This document shows positions 15,078 to 23,651 of a stretch of DNA of 38,324 nucleotides, piece after piece (position 1 is the first letter of the stretch; the number at the start of each line of letters is the position of its first letter). Both the position numbers and the translations under genes were made by a program. Under the pieces are notes generated by a model. The model saw nothing but the letters and a program-made list of their open reading frames with translations. It searched no databases and was not told the origin of the DNA. Source of the DNA: an uncultured Uliginosibacterium sp. (lineage in GTDB: Bacteria > Pseudomonadota > Gammaproteobacteria > Burkholderiales > Rhodocyclaceae); NCBI GenBank assembly GCA_945957295.1, contig CAMFLH010000012.1, positions 1 to 38,324 on the forward strand. Direction: 5' to 3'.

Positions 15078-17840
15078 TTAGCCCGAGTTGCGCAGGCCGG
15101 CCGCGATGCCGTTGATCGACAGGTGGATGCCGCGCTTGATGCGTTCTTCCTCGTTGCCGTCGCGATAGCGATGCAGCAGTTCGACTTGCACATGGTTGAG
15201 CGGGTCGAGGTAGGGGAAGCGGTTGCGGATCGAGCGCTTGAGCAGCGGATTGCCATCCAGCAGTTCCTGCTGGCCGGTGATCGCGAGCAGCGAATCGATC
15301 GTGGCCTGATGCTCGGCGCGGATGCGCGGGAAGATCGCGTTGCGCAACGCTTCGTCGCGCACCAGCCCTGCGTAGCGCGAGGCGATCGCGATGTCGCTCT
15401 TGGCCAGCACCATGTCCATGTTCGACAGCATCGTCGCGAAGAACGACCATTCCTTGTGCATCGACTGCAGCACCTGCATGCCATCCGGGCGTTCCGCGAG
15501 GAAGGCGTGCACCGCGGAGCCGAAGCCGTACCAACCCGGCAACATCAGGCGGCATTGCGCCCACGAGAACACCCACGGAATCGCGCGCAGATCTTCGATC
15601 GACGTGGTTTTCTTGCGCGAAGCCGGACGCGAGCCGATGTTCAGGTTCGCGATTTCCGAAATGACGGTCGACTCCCAGAAGTACTTCTCGAAGCCTTCGG
15701 TCTCATAGACCAGGCCACGGTAAGCCTTGAATGCGTGTTCCGAAAGGCGGTCCATCACCTCAAGGTACTCCGCGCGCGGCGCGGCTTCCGGGTGCGCGAG
15801 CAGCGTGGCTTCGAAGGTCGCTGCGGCGAGCACTTCGAGGTTGCGCTGGCCGACTTCCGGATTGGCGTACTTGGACGAGATCACTTCGCCCTGTTCGGTG
15901 AGGCGGATCTTGCCCTGTACTGCACCGCCCGGCTGAGCGAGGATCGCCTGGTAGCTGGGGCCGCCGCCACGGCCGACCGAACCGCCGCGGCCGTGGAACA
16001 GCCGCATCTTCACGCCGTGGCGCTTGAACACTTCGATCAGCTGGATCTCGGCCTTGTAGAGCTCCCAGCCGGAGGTCATGAAACCGCCGTCCTTATTGGA
16101 GTCCGAATAACCGAGCATCACCTCGTGCATGTCGCCGCGGGTGGCGAGCAGTTCGCGGTATGCCGGAATCGAGAACAGGCGATCCATCGTCGCGCTGGCG
16201 GCCTGCAGGTCACCGATGGTCTCGAATAGCGGCACGATGTTGACGTCGATTGCACGCTCATGCGGACGCAACAGGCCGACTTCCTTCAGCAGCAGCGCGA
16301 GTTCGAGCATATCCGACACGCCATCGGTCTTCGAGATGATGACGTTGTGGATGCAGTCGCGGCCATACAGGCGATGCGCTTCCGCGGCCGCGCGGAAGAT
16401 TTCGAGTTCGCCGACCGTTTCGTCGGAGTACTGCACGAAGGGCGAAGCGAGCGGGCGCGGCGTCGCGAGCTCTTCAAGCAGCGCGGCGATGCGGCCTTCT
16501 TCGTCGAGCGCGCGGTAGTCGAAACCCGGGCGCACGGCGGCAAGCAGTTCGGCGACGGTGCGCTCATGCACATCGGAGTTCTGGCGCAGGTCGATCGCGG
16601 CCAGGTGGAAGCCGAAGACCTTTACGGCCCGACGGATGCGGCGCAGGCGACCTTGCGCAAGCGTGCCGGAGCCGTTCGCGAGCAGCGAGCGATGTACGGT
16701 TTCGAGATCGGCGGCGAGGTCTTCGGCACTCGCGTAGGGCTCGGCCTGGCCGACCGGCGGGCGGCCGACGCGGTGACCCAGCAGGTTCTCTGCGGTAGCC
16801 GACATGCGTGCGTAGATGCCGGCCAGCGCGCGGCGATAGGGCTCGTCGCTGCGGTGGGGCGACTTGTCCGGCGAGCGGTCTGCGAGTTCGATCAGCTGAT
16901 CGGATGCGCTGACCAGCAGTTGTGCGAGCGAGAGCTCACTGCCGAGGATGTGCAGCTCGTGCAGGTAGAACTCGAGCGCCACGGTCGATTGCATGCGCAT
17001 CGCTTCGCGCAGCACGTCGGCGGTGACGAAGGGGTTGCCATCGCGGTCGCCGCCAATCCAGCTGCCCATGCGCAGGAACGCGGGCAGCTCCATCGTCTTC
17101 CAAGTGTCGCCATGCTTGGCGAGCAGGTTTTCGAGCGCGACGTAGAGCTTCGGCAGCTCGCGCAGGAAGGTGTAGCTGTAGTACGAGAGGCCGTTGTCGA
17201 CTTCATCCAGCACCGACAGTTTGGTCGGGCGCAGCATGCGCGTCTGCCACATCGTCAACACGGCGCGGCGCAGCGCAGCGTCGTTCTCTTCGATTTCCTC
17301 GGGCGTCATTTGGATGCGGTCGCGCGCATCGAGGAACTGGGCGATCTTGAGCTGGCAATTGAGGATCGACTTGCGCGATACCTCAGTCGGGTGCGCGGTC
17401 AGCACCGGGCCGACGAAGGCCTCTTCGAAGAAATCGGCAATCTGTTCGTTGCTTACGCCGGCTTCGAAGGCGGCTTCGATGGCGCGCGCCATCGTGCCTT
17501 CGCGCGGCGCCGAGCCGGCGATCGCGTGCATGCGCGAGCGGCGGATGTGGTGCTGGTCCTCCGCAATGTTCGACAGGTGCGAGAAATAGCTGAAGGCGCG
17601 CACGACGTGGATCGTCTGGTCGCGCGACAGCGAATCGAGCATCGCTTCGAGTTCGCGGCGGGCGGCGATGTCGTCGTCGCGGCGGAAGCGGATCGAGGTC
17701 TGGCGGACCCGCTCGATCAAATCGAATGCCGCGTCGCCCTCTTGGGCGCGAACGGTGTCACCGAGAATCCTGCCAAGAAGACGGATATCTTCTTTGAGGG
17801 GGAGGTCCTTCGCTGCTTCCTGCTTAGCCTGATCGCTCAT
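15078..17840 (-). CDS. ppc: Phosphoenolpyruvate carboxylase
   Basis: Ppc adds bicarbonate to phosphoenolpyruvate to give oxaloacetate, refilling the TCA cycle. The 920-residue protein has all family motifs: [13 protein letters not shown] with the catalytic histidine, [27 protein letters not shown], and [17 protein letters not shown] with the glycine/arginine loop. It ends with the conserved C-terminus AAGLRNSG. I chose ATG 17840 ([12 protein letters not shown]); the 31 residues of open frame upstream are non-conserved. It is convergent with the cyclase gene and divergent from hemC. No clear Shine-Dalgarno is visible. Confidence 0.97.
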   Translation of the reverse strand: MSDQAKQEAAKDLPLKEDIRLLGRILGDTVRAQEGDAAFDLIERVRQTSIRFRRDDDIAARRELEAMLDSLSRDQTIHVVRAFSYFSHLSNIAEDQHHIRRSRMHAIAGSAPREGTMARAIEAAFEAGVSNEQIADFFEEAFVGPVLTAHPTEVSRKSILNCQLKIAQFLDARDRIQMTPEEIEENDAALRRAVLTMWQTRMLRPTKLSVLDEVDNGLSYYSYTFLRELPKLYVALENLLAKHGDTWKTMELPAFLRMGSWIGGDRDGNPFVTADVLREAMRMQSTVALEFYLHELHILGSELSLAQLLVSASDQLIELADRSPDKSPHRSDEPYRRALAGIYARMSATAENLLGHRVGRPPVGQAEPYASAEDLAADLETVHRSLLANGSGTLAQGRLRRIRRAVKVFGFHLAAIDLRQNSDVHERTVAELLAAVRPGFDYRALDEEGRIAALLEELATPRPLASPFVQYSDETVGELEIFRAAAEAHRLYGRDCIHNVIISKTDGVSDMLELALLLKEVGLLRPHERAIDVNIVPLFETIGDLQAASATMDRLFSIPAYRELLATRGDMHEVMLGYSDSNKDGGFMTSGWELYKAEIQLIEVFKRHGVKMRLFHGRGGSVGRGGGPSYQAILAQPGGAVQGKIRLTEQGEVISSKYANPEVGQRNLEVLAAATFEATLLAHPEAAPRAEYLEVMDRLSEHAFKAYRGLVYETEGFEKYFWESTVISEIANLNIGSRPASRKKTTSIEDLRAIPWVFSWAQCRLMLPGWYGFGSAVHAFLAERPDGMQVLQSMHKEWSFFATMLSNMDMVLAKSDIAIASRYAGLVRDEALRNAIFPRIRAEHQATIDSLLAITGQQELLDGNPLLKRSIRNRFPYLDPLNHVQVELLHRYRDGNEEERIKRGIHLSINGIAAGLRNSG

Positions 17841-17878
17841 TGTCGGTTTTGCTATGGGATTGGGGGGGATCCCCGGGC

Positions 17879-17972
17879 GGCCTTTGTACGGTTCGGGGGC
17901 AAGGGCCGTGCGTAAACGTCGCAATTTTGACATTGCACCGCAATATTTTGAAGCTTATCAGGCCTTTGTACG
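17879..17972. repeat. 12-bp direct repeat in the ppc/hemC divergent region
   Basis: GGCCTTTGTACG occurs at 17879-17890 and again at 17961-17972, 82 bases apart, about eight helical turns. The 206-base region also holds a GGGGATCCCC palindrome (17865-17874) and a consensus -35 TTGACA (17927-17932) facing hemC, but no convincing -10. The repeats could be paired regulator sites or a chance duplication. Confidence 0.5.
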
Positions 17973-18046
17973 CGTTTGCCGATCAAAAATTGTGCGGTGG
18001 TACCATCGCAATCCTTATCGAATCCCGCCGCAAGGCCCTTGTCATC

Positions 18047-18985
18047 GTGACCAGCCCCGCACCTGAACGCATCGTCATCGCCACCCGTGAAAGCCGCCTC
18101 GCCCTGTGGCAGGCCGAGCATGTCAAAGCCCTGCTCGAAAGCCTGTACCCGCAGACGCGGGTGGAATTGCTGGGCATGACCACTCGCGGCGACCAGATTC
18201 TCGATCGCGCGCTGTCCAAGGTCGGCGGCAAGGGGCTGTTCGTGAAGGAACTCGAAACCGCTTTGCTGGATGGCCGCGCCGACATCGCGGTGCACTCGAT
18301 GAAGGACGTGCCGGCCGAGCTGACCGATCCGTTCTGTATTGCCGCCATTCTGGAGCGCGAGATTCCGCTCGACGCCTTCGTGTCGAACAAGTACGCCTCG
18401 CTCGACGATCTGCCGCCTGGTGCGGTGGTCGGCACATCGAGCCTGCGGCGTGAAGCGCAGATCCATGCGCAATACCCGTACTTGGGCGTGACGCCCTTGC
18501 GCGGCAATCTCGACACCCGTCTGCGCAAGCTCGATGAAGGTCAGTACGACGCCATCGTGCTGGCGGCCGCCGGGCTCAAGCGCCTCGGGCTGGGCGAGCG
18601 CATCCGCGGCACGCTGCCCGCGGAAGTGTCGTTGCCTGCCGCGGGCCAGGGCGCGCTGGCGATCGAGGCGACTGCCGCGCGTGCCGATGTGCGTGCCTGG
18701 CTGGCGCCGCTGGTCGATGGCTCGGCCACTGCCTGCGTGCTGGCTGAACGGGCTGTGACGAAGGCGCTTGGCGGTGGCTGTGAAGTACCGATCGGTGCGT
18801 ACGCGCAGATCACAGACGGCGAGCTGTTCCTGCGCGGTTTCGTCGCGCTGCCGGACGGTAGCCGCTTCGTGCGAGCGGAGTTGCGCGGCGCCCCTGCCGA
18901 CGCCGAGACGATCGGCCTGCAGGTCGCCGATGCGCTGCGCGCGCAAGGTGCGGCCGAGATCCTGGCGCAGTTGTCGACCCACTGA
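18047..18985 (+). CDS. hemC: Porphobilinogen deaminase (hydroxymethylbilane synthase)
   Basis: HemC joins four porphobilinogen units into hydroxymethylbilane. The 312-residue protein starts at GTG 18047 ([20 protein letters not shown]). The frame is open further upstream but only into the ppc promoter region. Family motifs are [10 protein letters not shown], the substrate-binding [15 protein letters not shown], and LGGGC245EVPIG, where C245 carries the dipyrromethane cofactor. It heads hemC-hemD-hemX-hemY; hemD follows after 14 bases. Confidence 0.97.
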   Translation: MTSPAPERIVIATRESRLALWQAEHVKALLESLYPQTRVELLGMTTRGDQILDRALSKVGGKGLFVKELETALLDGRADIAVHSMKDVPAELTDPFCIAAILEREIPLDAFVSNKYASLDDLPPGAVVGTSSLRREAQIHAQYPYLGVTPLRGNLDTRLRKLDEGQYDAIVLAAAGLKRLGLGERIRGTLPAEVSLPAAGQGALAIEATAARADVRAWLAPLVDGSATACVLAERAVTKALGGGCEVPIGAYAQITDGELFLRGFVALPDGSRFVRAELRGAPADAETIGLQVADALRAQGAAEILAQLSTH

Positions 18986-18999
18986 TCGCTCGCACGCGA

Positions 19000-19773
19000 A
19001 TGGCTGTCGCGCTTGCCGGCCGCACGATCCTGGTGACGCGGCCAGCGGCGCAAGCCGATGCGCTGTGCGCCGCGATCGAGGCCCAGGGTGGCCGCACGTG
19101 GCGCCTGCCGCTGCTGGATATCGCACCGGTCGACGACAGCGAGGCCTTCGCAGCGCTGGCGTCCTCGCTCGACGAGTTCGACTTTGCCTTCTTCGTCAGT
19201 GCCAATGCGGTGAGCCACGGCTTGGCCGGCATTCGCGCACACCGCGCCTGGCCACCAGGGCCACAGGCGGTAACGGTCGGGCCGGGCAGCGCCACGGCTT
19301 TGCGCGACGCAGGTTTCACCGAGGTGCTGGTGCCCGCCGAGCGCTTCGATAGTGAGGGCGTGCTGGCGTTGCCTGAATTCGCGCCGGACGCGGTTACGGG
19401 CAAGCGTGTGTTGATCTTGCGCGGCGACGGTGGCCGCGAGCTGTTCGGCGATGTGCTGATGGCGCGTGGCGCGCAGGTCAGCTGTTTCACCTGCTACCGG
19501 CGTCTGGCGCCAGATGTCGATGTTCAAACGCTGGCGTCCGCTGCATCCGCGGGGGCGCTGGATGCAATCACGTTGACCAGCAGCGAAGCGGTGCGTCACC
19601 TTGCTGCAGCGCTGACAACGGACGCCGCGCCGGTGCTGGCTGTGCCGGTGTTTGCGCCGCATGAACGGGTTGCAGAGGCCGCGCGCGCCGCCGGATTTAC
19701 TCATGTCGTGCTCACCGACTCGGCCGACAAGGGCCTGCTGGCGGGACTTTGCGCCCATTTCGCCGCAGGCTGA
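19000..19773 (+). CDS. hemD: Uroporphyrinogen-III synthase
   Basis: HemD closes and inverts ring D of hydroxymethylbilane to make uroporphyrinogen III, the branch point to heme, siroheme and cobalamin. The family is poorly conserved in sequence. Support comes from length (257 residues), the N-terminal LAGRTILVTRPAAQADAL, the central FFVSANAVSHGL and AVTVGPGSATALRDAGF, the segment ALDAITLTSSEAVRHL, and its place right after hemC. Confidence 0.93.
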   Translation: MAVALAGRTILVTRPAAQADALCAAIEAQGGRTWRLPLLDIAPVDDSEAFAALASSLDEFDFAFFVSANAVSHGLAGIRAHRAWPPGPQAVTVGPGSATALRDAGFTEVLVPAERFDSEGVLALPEFAPDAVTGKRVLILRGDGGRELFGDVLMARGAQVSCFTCYRRLAPDVDVQTLASAASAGALDAITLTSSEAVRHLAAALTTDAAPVLAVPVFAPHERVAEAARAAGFTHVVLTDSADKGLLAGLCAHFAAG

Positions 19774-19793
19774 GCGCGCGACGTCGGGTTATC

Positions 19794-20906
19794 ATGAACC
19801 CCATGGATACCCCTAGCGAAAACCCCACTCCCGTTCCGCCGCCTGTCGCGCCAGCAGCGCCTTCAGGGCGCCGTGGCTGGCGCAGCCTTGGTCATCCGCT
19901 GGTGATCGCGGGGGCCGTGGTGCTTGCCTTGCTTGCCTGGCAATGGATTGAAACCCGCGCGCAGCTCGAAGTGCTCAAGCAGCAGGTCGCTCAACGCCTC
20001 GGCGAATCGGATGCCGCGACCCGCGAAGTGAAGGGGCGCGCGAAGGAGATTCAGGACTCGATCCAGGCGATGGGCAACCGCCTTGCGGTGCAGGAAGCCC
20101 GCATGGCCGAATCTCAGGGACAGCAGGCCGCGCTCGAAGCGCTCTACCAGGATTTGTCGCGTTCCCGCGACGAGTGGGTGCTGGCCGAAGTGGAACAGGC
20201 ACTCAACATCGCGCAGCAGCAGTTGCAACTGGCGGGCAATGTGCAGGCCGCTTTGATCGCGCTGCAAAGCGCCGAGGCGCGGCTGGCCGGGTTTGAGCGG
20301 CCGCAACTGCTACCGCTCCGCAAATCGATCGCTCGCGACATCGAGCGTTTGAAGGCTCTGCCGTTGGCGGACATTTCCGCGATGGGCTTGGCGCTTGAAA
20401 ACCTGATCGACCGCGTCGACACGCTGCCGCTCGCGTTTGAGCACTCGCCGCCGAAGCAGGAGAAGGTCGTCAAACCGCGCCCGGTGAAGGGGGCGAAGCC
20501 GGTCGAGCAGTCTGCGCCTGAGATCGTCGAGCCGCCGGCCTGGTATGCGCGCCTCGTCGGCGATTTCTGGAGCGAGTTGCGCGGTCTGATCCGCATCGAA
20601 CGGCTTGATCGCCCCGACCCAGCGCTGCTGTCGCCGTCGCAGACCGTGTTCCTGCGTGAGAATTTGCGCCTGCGGCTATTGTCTGCCCGCCTCGCGCTGC
20701 TGCAACGCGATGGCCGCGTGTTCCGTGAGGACACCAAGCAGGCCGCGGCCTGGATGGAGCGTTACTTCGACGTCGAGGATCGCGAGGTCGCAATGCGGCT
20801 GGCCGATCTGCGCAAGGCGCAGGGCGCACGCCTTTCGGTCGAATTGCCCAATCTGAATGAAACGCTTGGCTCGCTGCACAGCGCACGCGTCGCCGGTGCG
20901 CGCTGA
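19794..20906 (+). CDS. hemX: HemX-family membrane protein
   Basis: This is a 370-residue protein of the proteobacterial HemX family (PF04375), usually found after hemD. A Pro-rich cytoplasmic N-terminus is followed by one membrane segment (about residues 34-51, HPLVIAGAVVLALLAWQW). A coiled-coil region follows (QLEVLKQQVAQRLGESDA onward), then a large periplasmic domain. The biochemical role is not settled; the uroporphyrinogen-III methyltransferase name in old annotation is not supported, as no SAM motif is seen. The start may be ATG 19794 or ATG 19803; neither has a clear Shine-Dalgarno. Confidence 0.88.
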   Translation: MNPMDTPSENPTPVPPPVAPAAPSGRRGWRSLGHPLVIAGAVVLALLAWQWIETRAQLEVLKQQVAQRLGESDAATREVKGRAKEIQDSIQAMGNRLAVQEARMAESQGQQAALEALYQDLSRSRDEWVLAEVEQALNIAQQQLQLAGNVQAALIALQSAEARLAGFERPQLLPLRKSIARDIERLKALPLADISAMGLALENLIDRVDTLPLAFEHSPPKQEKVVKPRPVKGAKPVEQSAPEIVEPPAWYARLVGDFWSELRGLIRIERLDRPDPALLSPSQTVFLRENLRLRLLSARLALLQRDGRVFREDTKQAAAWMERYFDVEDREVAMRLADLRKAQGARLSVELPNLNETLGSLHSARVAGAR

Positions 20907-20915
20907 GGGCCGGAG

Positions 20916-22091
20916 ATGATGCGCGCCCTGTTTTGGCTTCTGAGCATCTTCGCCTTGGCCGCCGGCCTTGCGATCGTCGCCCGCTACAACGACGCCTACG
21001 CGCTGTTCGTGTGGCCGCCGTGGCGACTTCACATTTCGCTGAATCTGCTGGCGATACTTTCGATCGGTCTGTTCGCGCTGCTGTATGCCGCCACGCGGCT
21101 GGTCGCACGGGCGCTGGCCCTACCGGGTGCGGTGGCCGCGTTCCGCGCACAGCAGCGCAAGCAGCGCTCGATTCAGGCGCTGCGCGACGCACAACGCTTT
21201 CTGGTCGAGGGCCGTTACGGCCGCGCCCACGCACAGGCCGATGCGGCCTATCGCGCAAACGAATCGCCGGGCCTCGCCGCGCTGATCGCGGCGCGCGCCA
21301 GCCACGCGATGCGCGAACAGGTGCGCTGCGAAGAATGGCTGCGCCGTGCAGTGGAGCACGATCGCGAAGTGCGCGTCGCTCGATTGATGACCGAGGCAGA
21401 GTTCGCGGTGGCAGATCGCCGCTTCGACGTTGCAGCTGAGCGTCTGGAAGCCTTGCGCGAAGGCGGGCATCGCCATATCGCCGCCTTGCGTCTGTCGGTG
21501 CAGACGGCGGCGGCGCGTGGCATGTGGGGTGATGTATTGCGCCTGGCGCGCCAGCTCGCCAGCCATCGTGCGTTTACCGCCGAACAGGCGGCGCCGCTGA
21601 TTCGGCGTGCGCATCTCGAAAGCCTGCGCGAGCTCGAGGGCAACCCCGAGGGAATGGTGCGCTACTGGCGACAAATCCCGAAACCTGAGCGCAGCGATCG
21701 CGGGCTGGTGCGGGACGCGGCGCTGCTGCTTAATGCGGCTGGCCAGGGCGCGTTGGCGGCAGAAGCGATCGGTGATGCACTCGACGACAACTGGGATTCG
21801 GCGCTGGCGGAGCTCTACGGTCGCATCGAGGGCGGCACGCTGATCGAGCGGATCGGGCAGGCGGAACGCTGGCTGCGTGCGCAGCCGCGCGATGAGCGCC
21901 TGTTGCTGACGCTGGGCCGCCTGTGCCTGCAACAGCAGCTGTGGGGCAAGGCGCAGAGTTACCTCGAGGCTTCGCTGTCGGTGGCGCCGTCGCGCGCAGC
22001 GCATCTCGAACTTGCGCGATTGGCAGAGCAGCTCGATCGCAACGAGCTCGCACTCAAGCACTTCCGCAGCGCGGCCGAGCTTAGCGGCTAA
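20916..22091 (+). CDS. hemY: HemY-family TPR membrane protein
   Basis: The 391-residue protein has two N-terminal membrane segments (about residues 4-22 and 40-62) followed by tetratricopeptide-like helices to the C-terminus (for example LLTLGRLCLQQQLWGKAQSY and LELARLAEQLDRNELALKHF). This is the proteobacterial HemY_N family and is unrelated to protoporphyrinogen oxidase HemY of Firmicutes. It follows hemX by nine bases. ATG 20916 and ATG 20919 are adjacent, and the upstream GGAG is better spaced for the second. The function is thought to be late tetrapyrrole or envelope assembly, without proof. Confidence 0.9.
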   Translation: MMRALFWLLSIFALAAGLAIVARYNDAYALFVWPPWRLHISLNLLAILSIGLFALLYAATRLVARALALPGAVAAFRAQQRKQRSIQALRDAQRFLVEGRYGRAHAQADAAYRANESPGLAALIAARASHAMREQVRCEEWLRRAVEHDREVRVARLMTEAEFAVADRRFDVAAERLEALREGGHRHIAALRLSVQTAAARGMWGDVLRLARQLASHRAFTAEQAAPLIRRAHLESLRELEGNPEGMVRYWRQIPKPERSDRGLVRDAALLLNAAGQGALAAEAIGDALDDNWDSALAELYGRIEGGTLIERIGQAERWLRAQPRDERLLLTLGRLCLQQQLWGKAQSYLEASLSVAPSRAAHLELARLAEQLDRNELALKHFRSAAELSG

Positions 22092-22099
22092 CGCGCAAT

Positions 22100-22133
22100 G
22101 CGTTGCGGCGCCGTGAGCCGGCCGCCGCAACGC
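22100..22133. terminator. Strong hairpin between convergent hemY and argD
   Basis: GCGTTGCGGC (22100-22109) and GCCGCAACGC (22124-22133) form a perfect 10-bp stem around a 14-base loop, in the 55-base gap between convergent genes. No T-run follows on either strand, so it may be a weak or Rho-assisted end, or protect the 3' ends. Confidence 0.45.
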
Positions 22134-22146
22134 CATCCGCCCTTAA

Positions 22147-23319
22147 TCAGGCCTGCAACAGCGTCGCGAGGATGCCCAGCATTTGCTCGACTTCTTCTGC
22201 GCTGACGTTGAGCGCCGGCATCAGCCGCAGACAATGAGCCCTCGGTGCGTTCAGCAGGAGCCCCGCGTCACGCGCGCGCAACACCAGGTCGGCCGCGTCG
22301 TAGCGCTCACCGAGTTCAAGTGCGAGCAGCAGGCCCGCACCACGCACACCGACCAGCCCAAAACGCGCGACCAGCGCGTTGAGTCCATGGATCAGTTGGG
22401 CCGACCGTTCGCGTACGCCAGCCAGAAACTCGGGCGTATTGACGATGCCGAGCACCGCATCGCCGACGGCAGCCATCAGCGGGTTGCCACAATAGGTGCC
22501 GCCCTGGTCGCCGTGGCTGAAGCAACTGGCCGATTGGCGCGCCAGCAACGCCGCAAGCGGCACGCCGCCGCCGATGCCCTTGGCGAGCGTCAGGATATCC
22601 GGCGTGATGCCGGCCGCCTGATAGCGGAACAGCGTGCCGGTACGGCCGACCCCGGTCTGTACCTCGTCGAGGATCAACAGCAGGCCGCGCGCATCGCACA
22701 GCGCGCGCAGGGCGCGCAGGAACTCAATCGTTGCGGGTTGAACGCCGGCTTCACCTTGGATAGGTTCGAGCATCACCGCCACCGTCTGCGGGCCGATCAA
22801 AGCTTCGACCGACGCAAGGTCGTTCAGCGTCGCCTTCGGAAAGCCTGGTACCTGGGGCGCGAAGATCGTGTCCCAGCCCGGCTTGCCGGAGGCGGACATC
22901 GCCGCGATCGTGCGGCCGTGGAAACCATCCTTGAAGGTAATGATCTCGTGCGCGCCATGGCGATGCAGGCGCCCCCATTTGCGCGCCAGCTTGATCGCCC
23001 CCTCATTGGCCTCCGCGCCGGTGTTGCACAGGAACACTTCGTCCAGGCCGGCGGCGGCGGCGAGCCGGTTCGCGAAGCGCAGCGACACTTCGTTGAAGAA
23101 GGCCGGGCTCGGATTGATCAGACGCGCGGCCTGCTCGGAGAGCGCCTGTGTGATCGCCGGGTGGGCGTGCCCCAAGCAGTTCACCGCCCAACCCTGCACG
23201 AAGTCCAGATAGCGTCGCCCATCCGCATCCTCCAGCCAGGAGCTGCTGCCGCGCACCATTACGGCAGCGGGGCGAGCGGCGATATCCATCAGCGCATGAG
23301 AGGGCGTGGGCGAGTTCAT
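22147..23319 (-). CDS. argD: Acetylornithine aminotransferase (class III)
   Basis: ArgD makes N-acetylornithine from N-acetylglutamate semialdehyde with glutamate and PLP, in arginine synthesis; many also act in lysine synthesis. The 390-residue protein shows [33 protein letters not shown] for the PLP phosphate, [14 protein letters not shown] with the PLP-contacting aspartate, and the Schiff-base lysine in [18 protein letters not shown] 23319 has a good AAAGGA upstream. Its leader holds an Arg-rich small ORF and a terminator hairpin (see 23351-23502), suggesting attenuation by arginine supply. Related enzymes (succinylornithine or GABA aminotransferases) are less likely given that leader. Confidence 0.9.
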   Translation of the reverse strand: MNSPTPSHALMDIAARPAAVMVRGSSSWLEDADGRRYLDFVQGWAVNCLGHAHPAITQALSEQAARLINPSPAFFNEVSLRFANRLAAAAGLDEVFLCNTGAEANEGAIKLARKWGRLHRHGAHEIITFKDGFHGRTIAAMSASGKPGWDTIFAPQVPGFPKATLNDLASVEALIGPQTVAVMLEPIQGEAGVQPATIEFLRALRALCDARGLLLILDEVQTGVGRTGTLFRYQAAGITPDILTLAKGIGGGVPLAALLARQSASCFSHGDQGGTYCGNPLMAAVGDAVLGIVNTPEFLAGVRERSAQLIHGLNALVARFGLVGVRGAGLLLALELGERYDAADLVLRARDAGLLLNAPRAHCLRLMPALNVSAEEVEQMLGILATLLQA

Positions 23320-23350
23320 TGAGGATTCCTTTCAGTGAGCGGAAATGAAA

Positions 23351-23375
23351 AAGGCCGCGGAATGTCCGCGGCCTT
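23351..23375 (-). terminator. Intrinsic terminator in the argD leader (candidate attenuator)
   Basis: On the minus strand AAGGCCGCGG pairs perfectly with CCGCGGCCTT around a five-base loop and ends in five Ts. It lies 31 bases upstream of the argD start codon and is oriented to stop transcription before argD; the other strand has no T-run. The upstream arm can instead pair (GCCGCG, 23367-23372) with CGCGGC in the leader ORF (23443-23448), a possible antiterminator. Confidence 0.8.
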
Positions 23376-23403
23376 GTCGGGCTGCCAGCCTGTTGGGGCT
23401 GGG

Positions 23404-23502
23404 CTATGACCTGCCGGGTGTCCGGCGCGCGAACGACGACATGCCGCGTGAAGTGCGGCGGGCGCGGTTTCGGCGTCGGATTGCGATCGGGCAATGAGTC
23501 AT
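23404..23502 (-). CDS. Arginine-rich leader peptide of argD
   Basis: A 32-codon ORF runs from ATG 23502 to TAG 23404 on the minus strand, 28 bases before the attenuator-like hairpin. It begins MTHCPIAI and then has RRRNRARRTSR (residues 9-19). Ten of 32 residues are Arg, including the infrequent codons CGA, CGG and AGG. A 5-bp hairpin (23443-23447 with 23455-23459) overlaps the codons for R16, R19 and G20. A ribosome stalled on the Arg run would mask its first arm and free the second to disrupt the terminator. No Shine-Dalgarno is visible and the predicted transcript start lies at the ATG, so translation may be leaderless. High GC alone raises Arg content, so this is a candidate, not proven. 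Confidence 0.5.
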   Translation of the reverse strand: MTHCPIAIRRRNRARRTSRGMSSFARRTPGRS

Positions 23503-23509
23503 GGGCGGG

Positions 23510-23538
23510 ATAGTGCGCTGCAAAAGAAGTTGCGTCAA
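23510..23538 (-). promoter_or_regulatory. Candidate promoter of the argD leader
   Basis: On the minus strand TTGACG (23533-23538) is followed after 17 bases by CACTAT (23510-23515), a good -35 with a weak -10. Transcription would begin near 23503, immediately ahead of the leader ORF ATG. Confidence 0.4.
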
Positions 23539-23579
23539 GCCACTTGTTTTGCACGCATTGCACCTTCGCATCCGTAGTT

Positions 23580-23608
23580 TTGCGTAGGGGAATGCCTGTG
23601 CCTTAAAT
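23580..23608 (+). promoter_or_regulatory. Promoter of the binding-protein gene
   Basis: TTGCGT (23580-23585), a 17-base spacer and TTAAAT (23603-23608) form a plausible sigma-70 promoter with a start near 23615. It overlaps an ATG at 23607, so that ATG cannot be the protein start and the gene must begin at 23652 or 23661. Confidence 0.55.
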
Positions 23609-23651
23609 GCTGTCCTTATGCGAAGGAAATCACGAAAATCATGCCTTTTGC

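Noticed and set aside
12518-15484. A 988-codon open frame on the minus strand across the LacI-GGDEF gene and the end of ppc
   Set aside because: It lies opposite well-supported genes, has low-complexity Arg/Gln/His-rich sequence and no recognisable motif. Long antisense frames are common in GC-rich DNA.
16260-17915. A 551-codon open frame on the plus strand inside ppc, and similar long antisense frames opposite prfA/hemA (2286-3881) and purH (27829-29616)
   Set aside because: Each is the mirror of a gene with intact catalytic motifs; no family motif or ribosome binding site supports them.
17901-17922. Possible AlgR binding site (CCGTGCGTA) in the ppc/hemC region
   Set aside because: It matches the known CCGTTCGTC-type site at too few positions to claim.
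20916-22091. Call as protoporphyrinogen oxidase (the other meaning of HemY)
   Set aside because: There is no FAD-binding motif; the protein has two membrane segments and TPR-like repeats.
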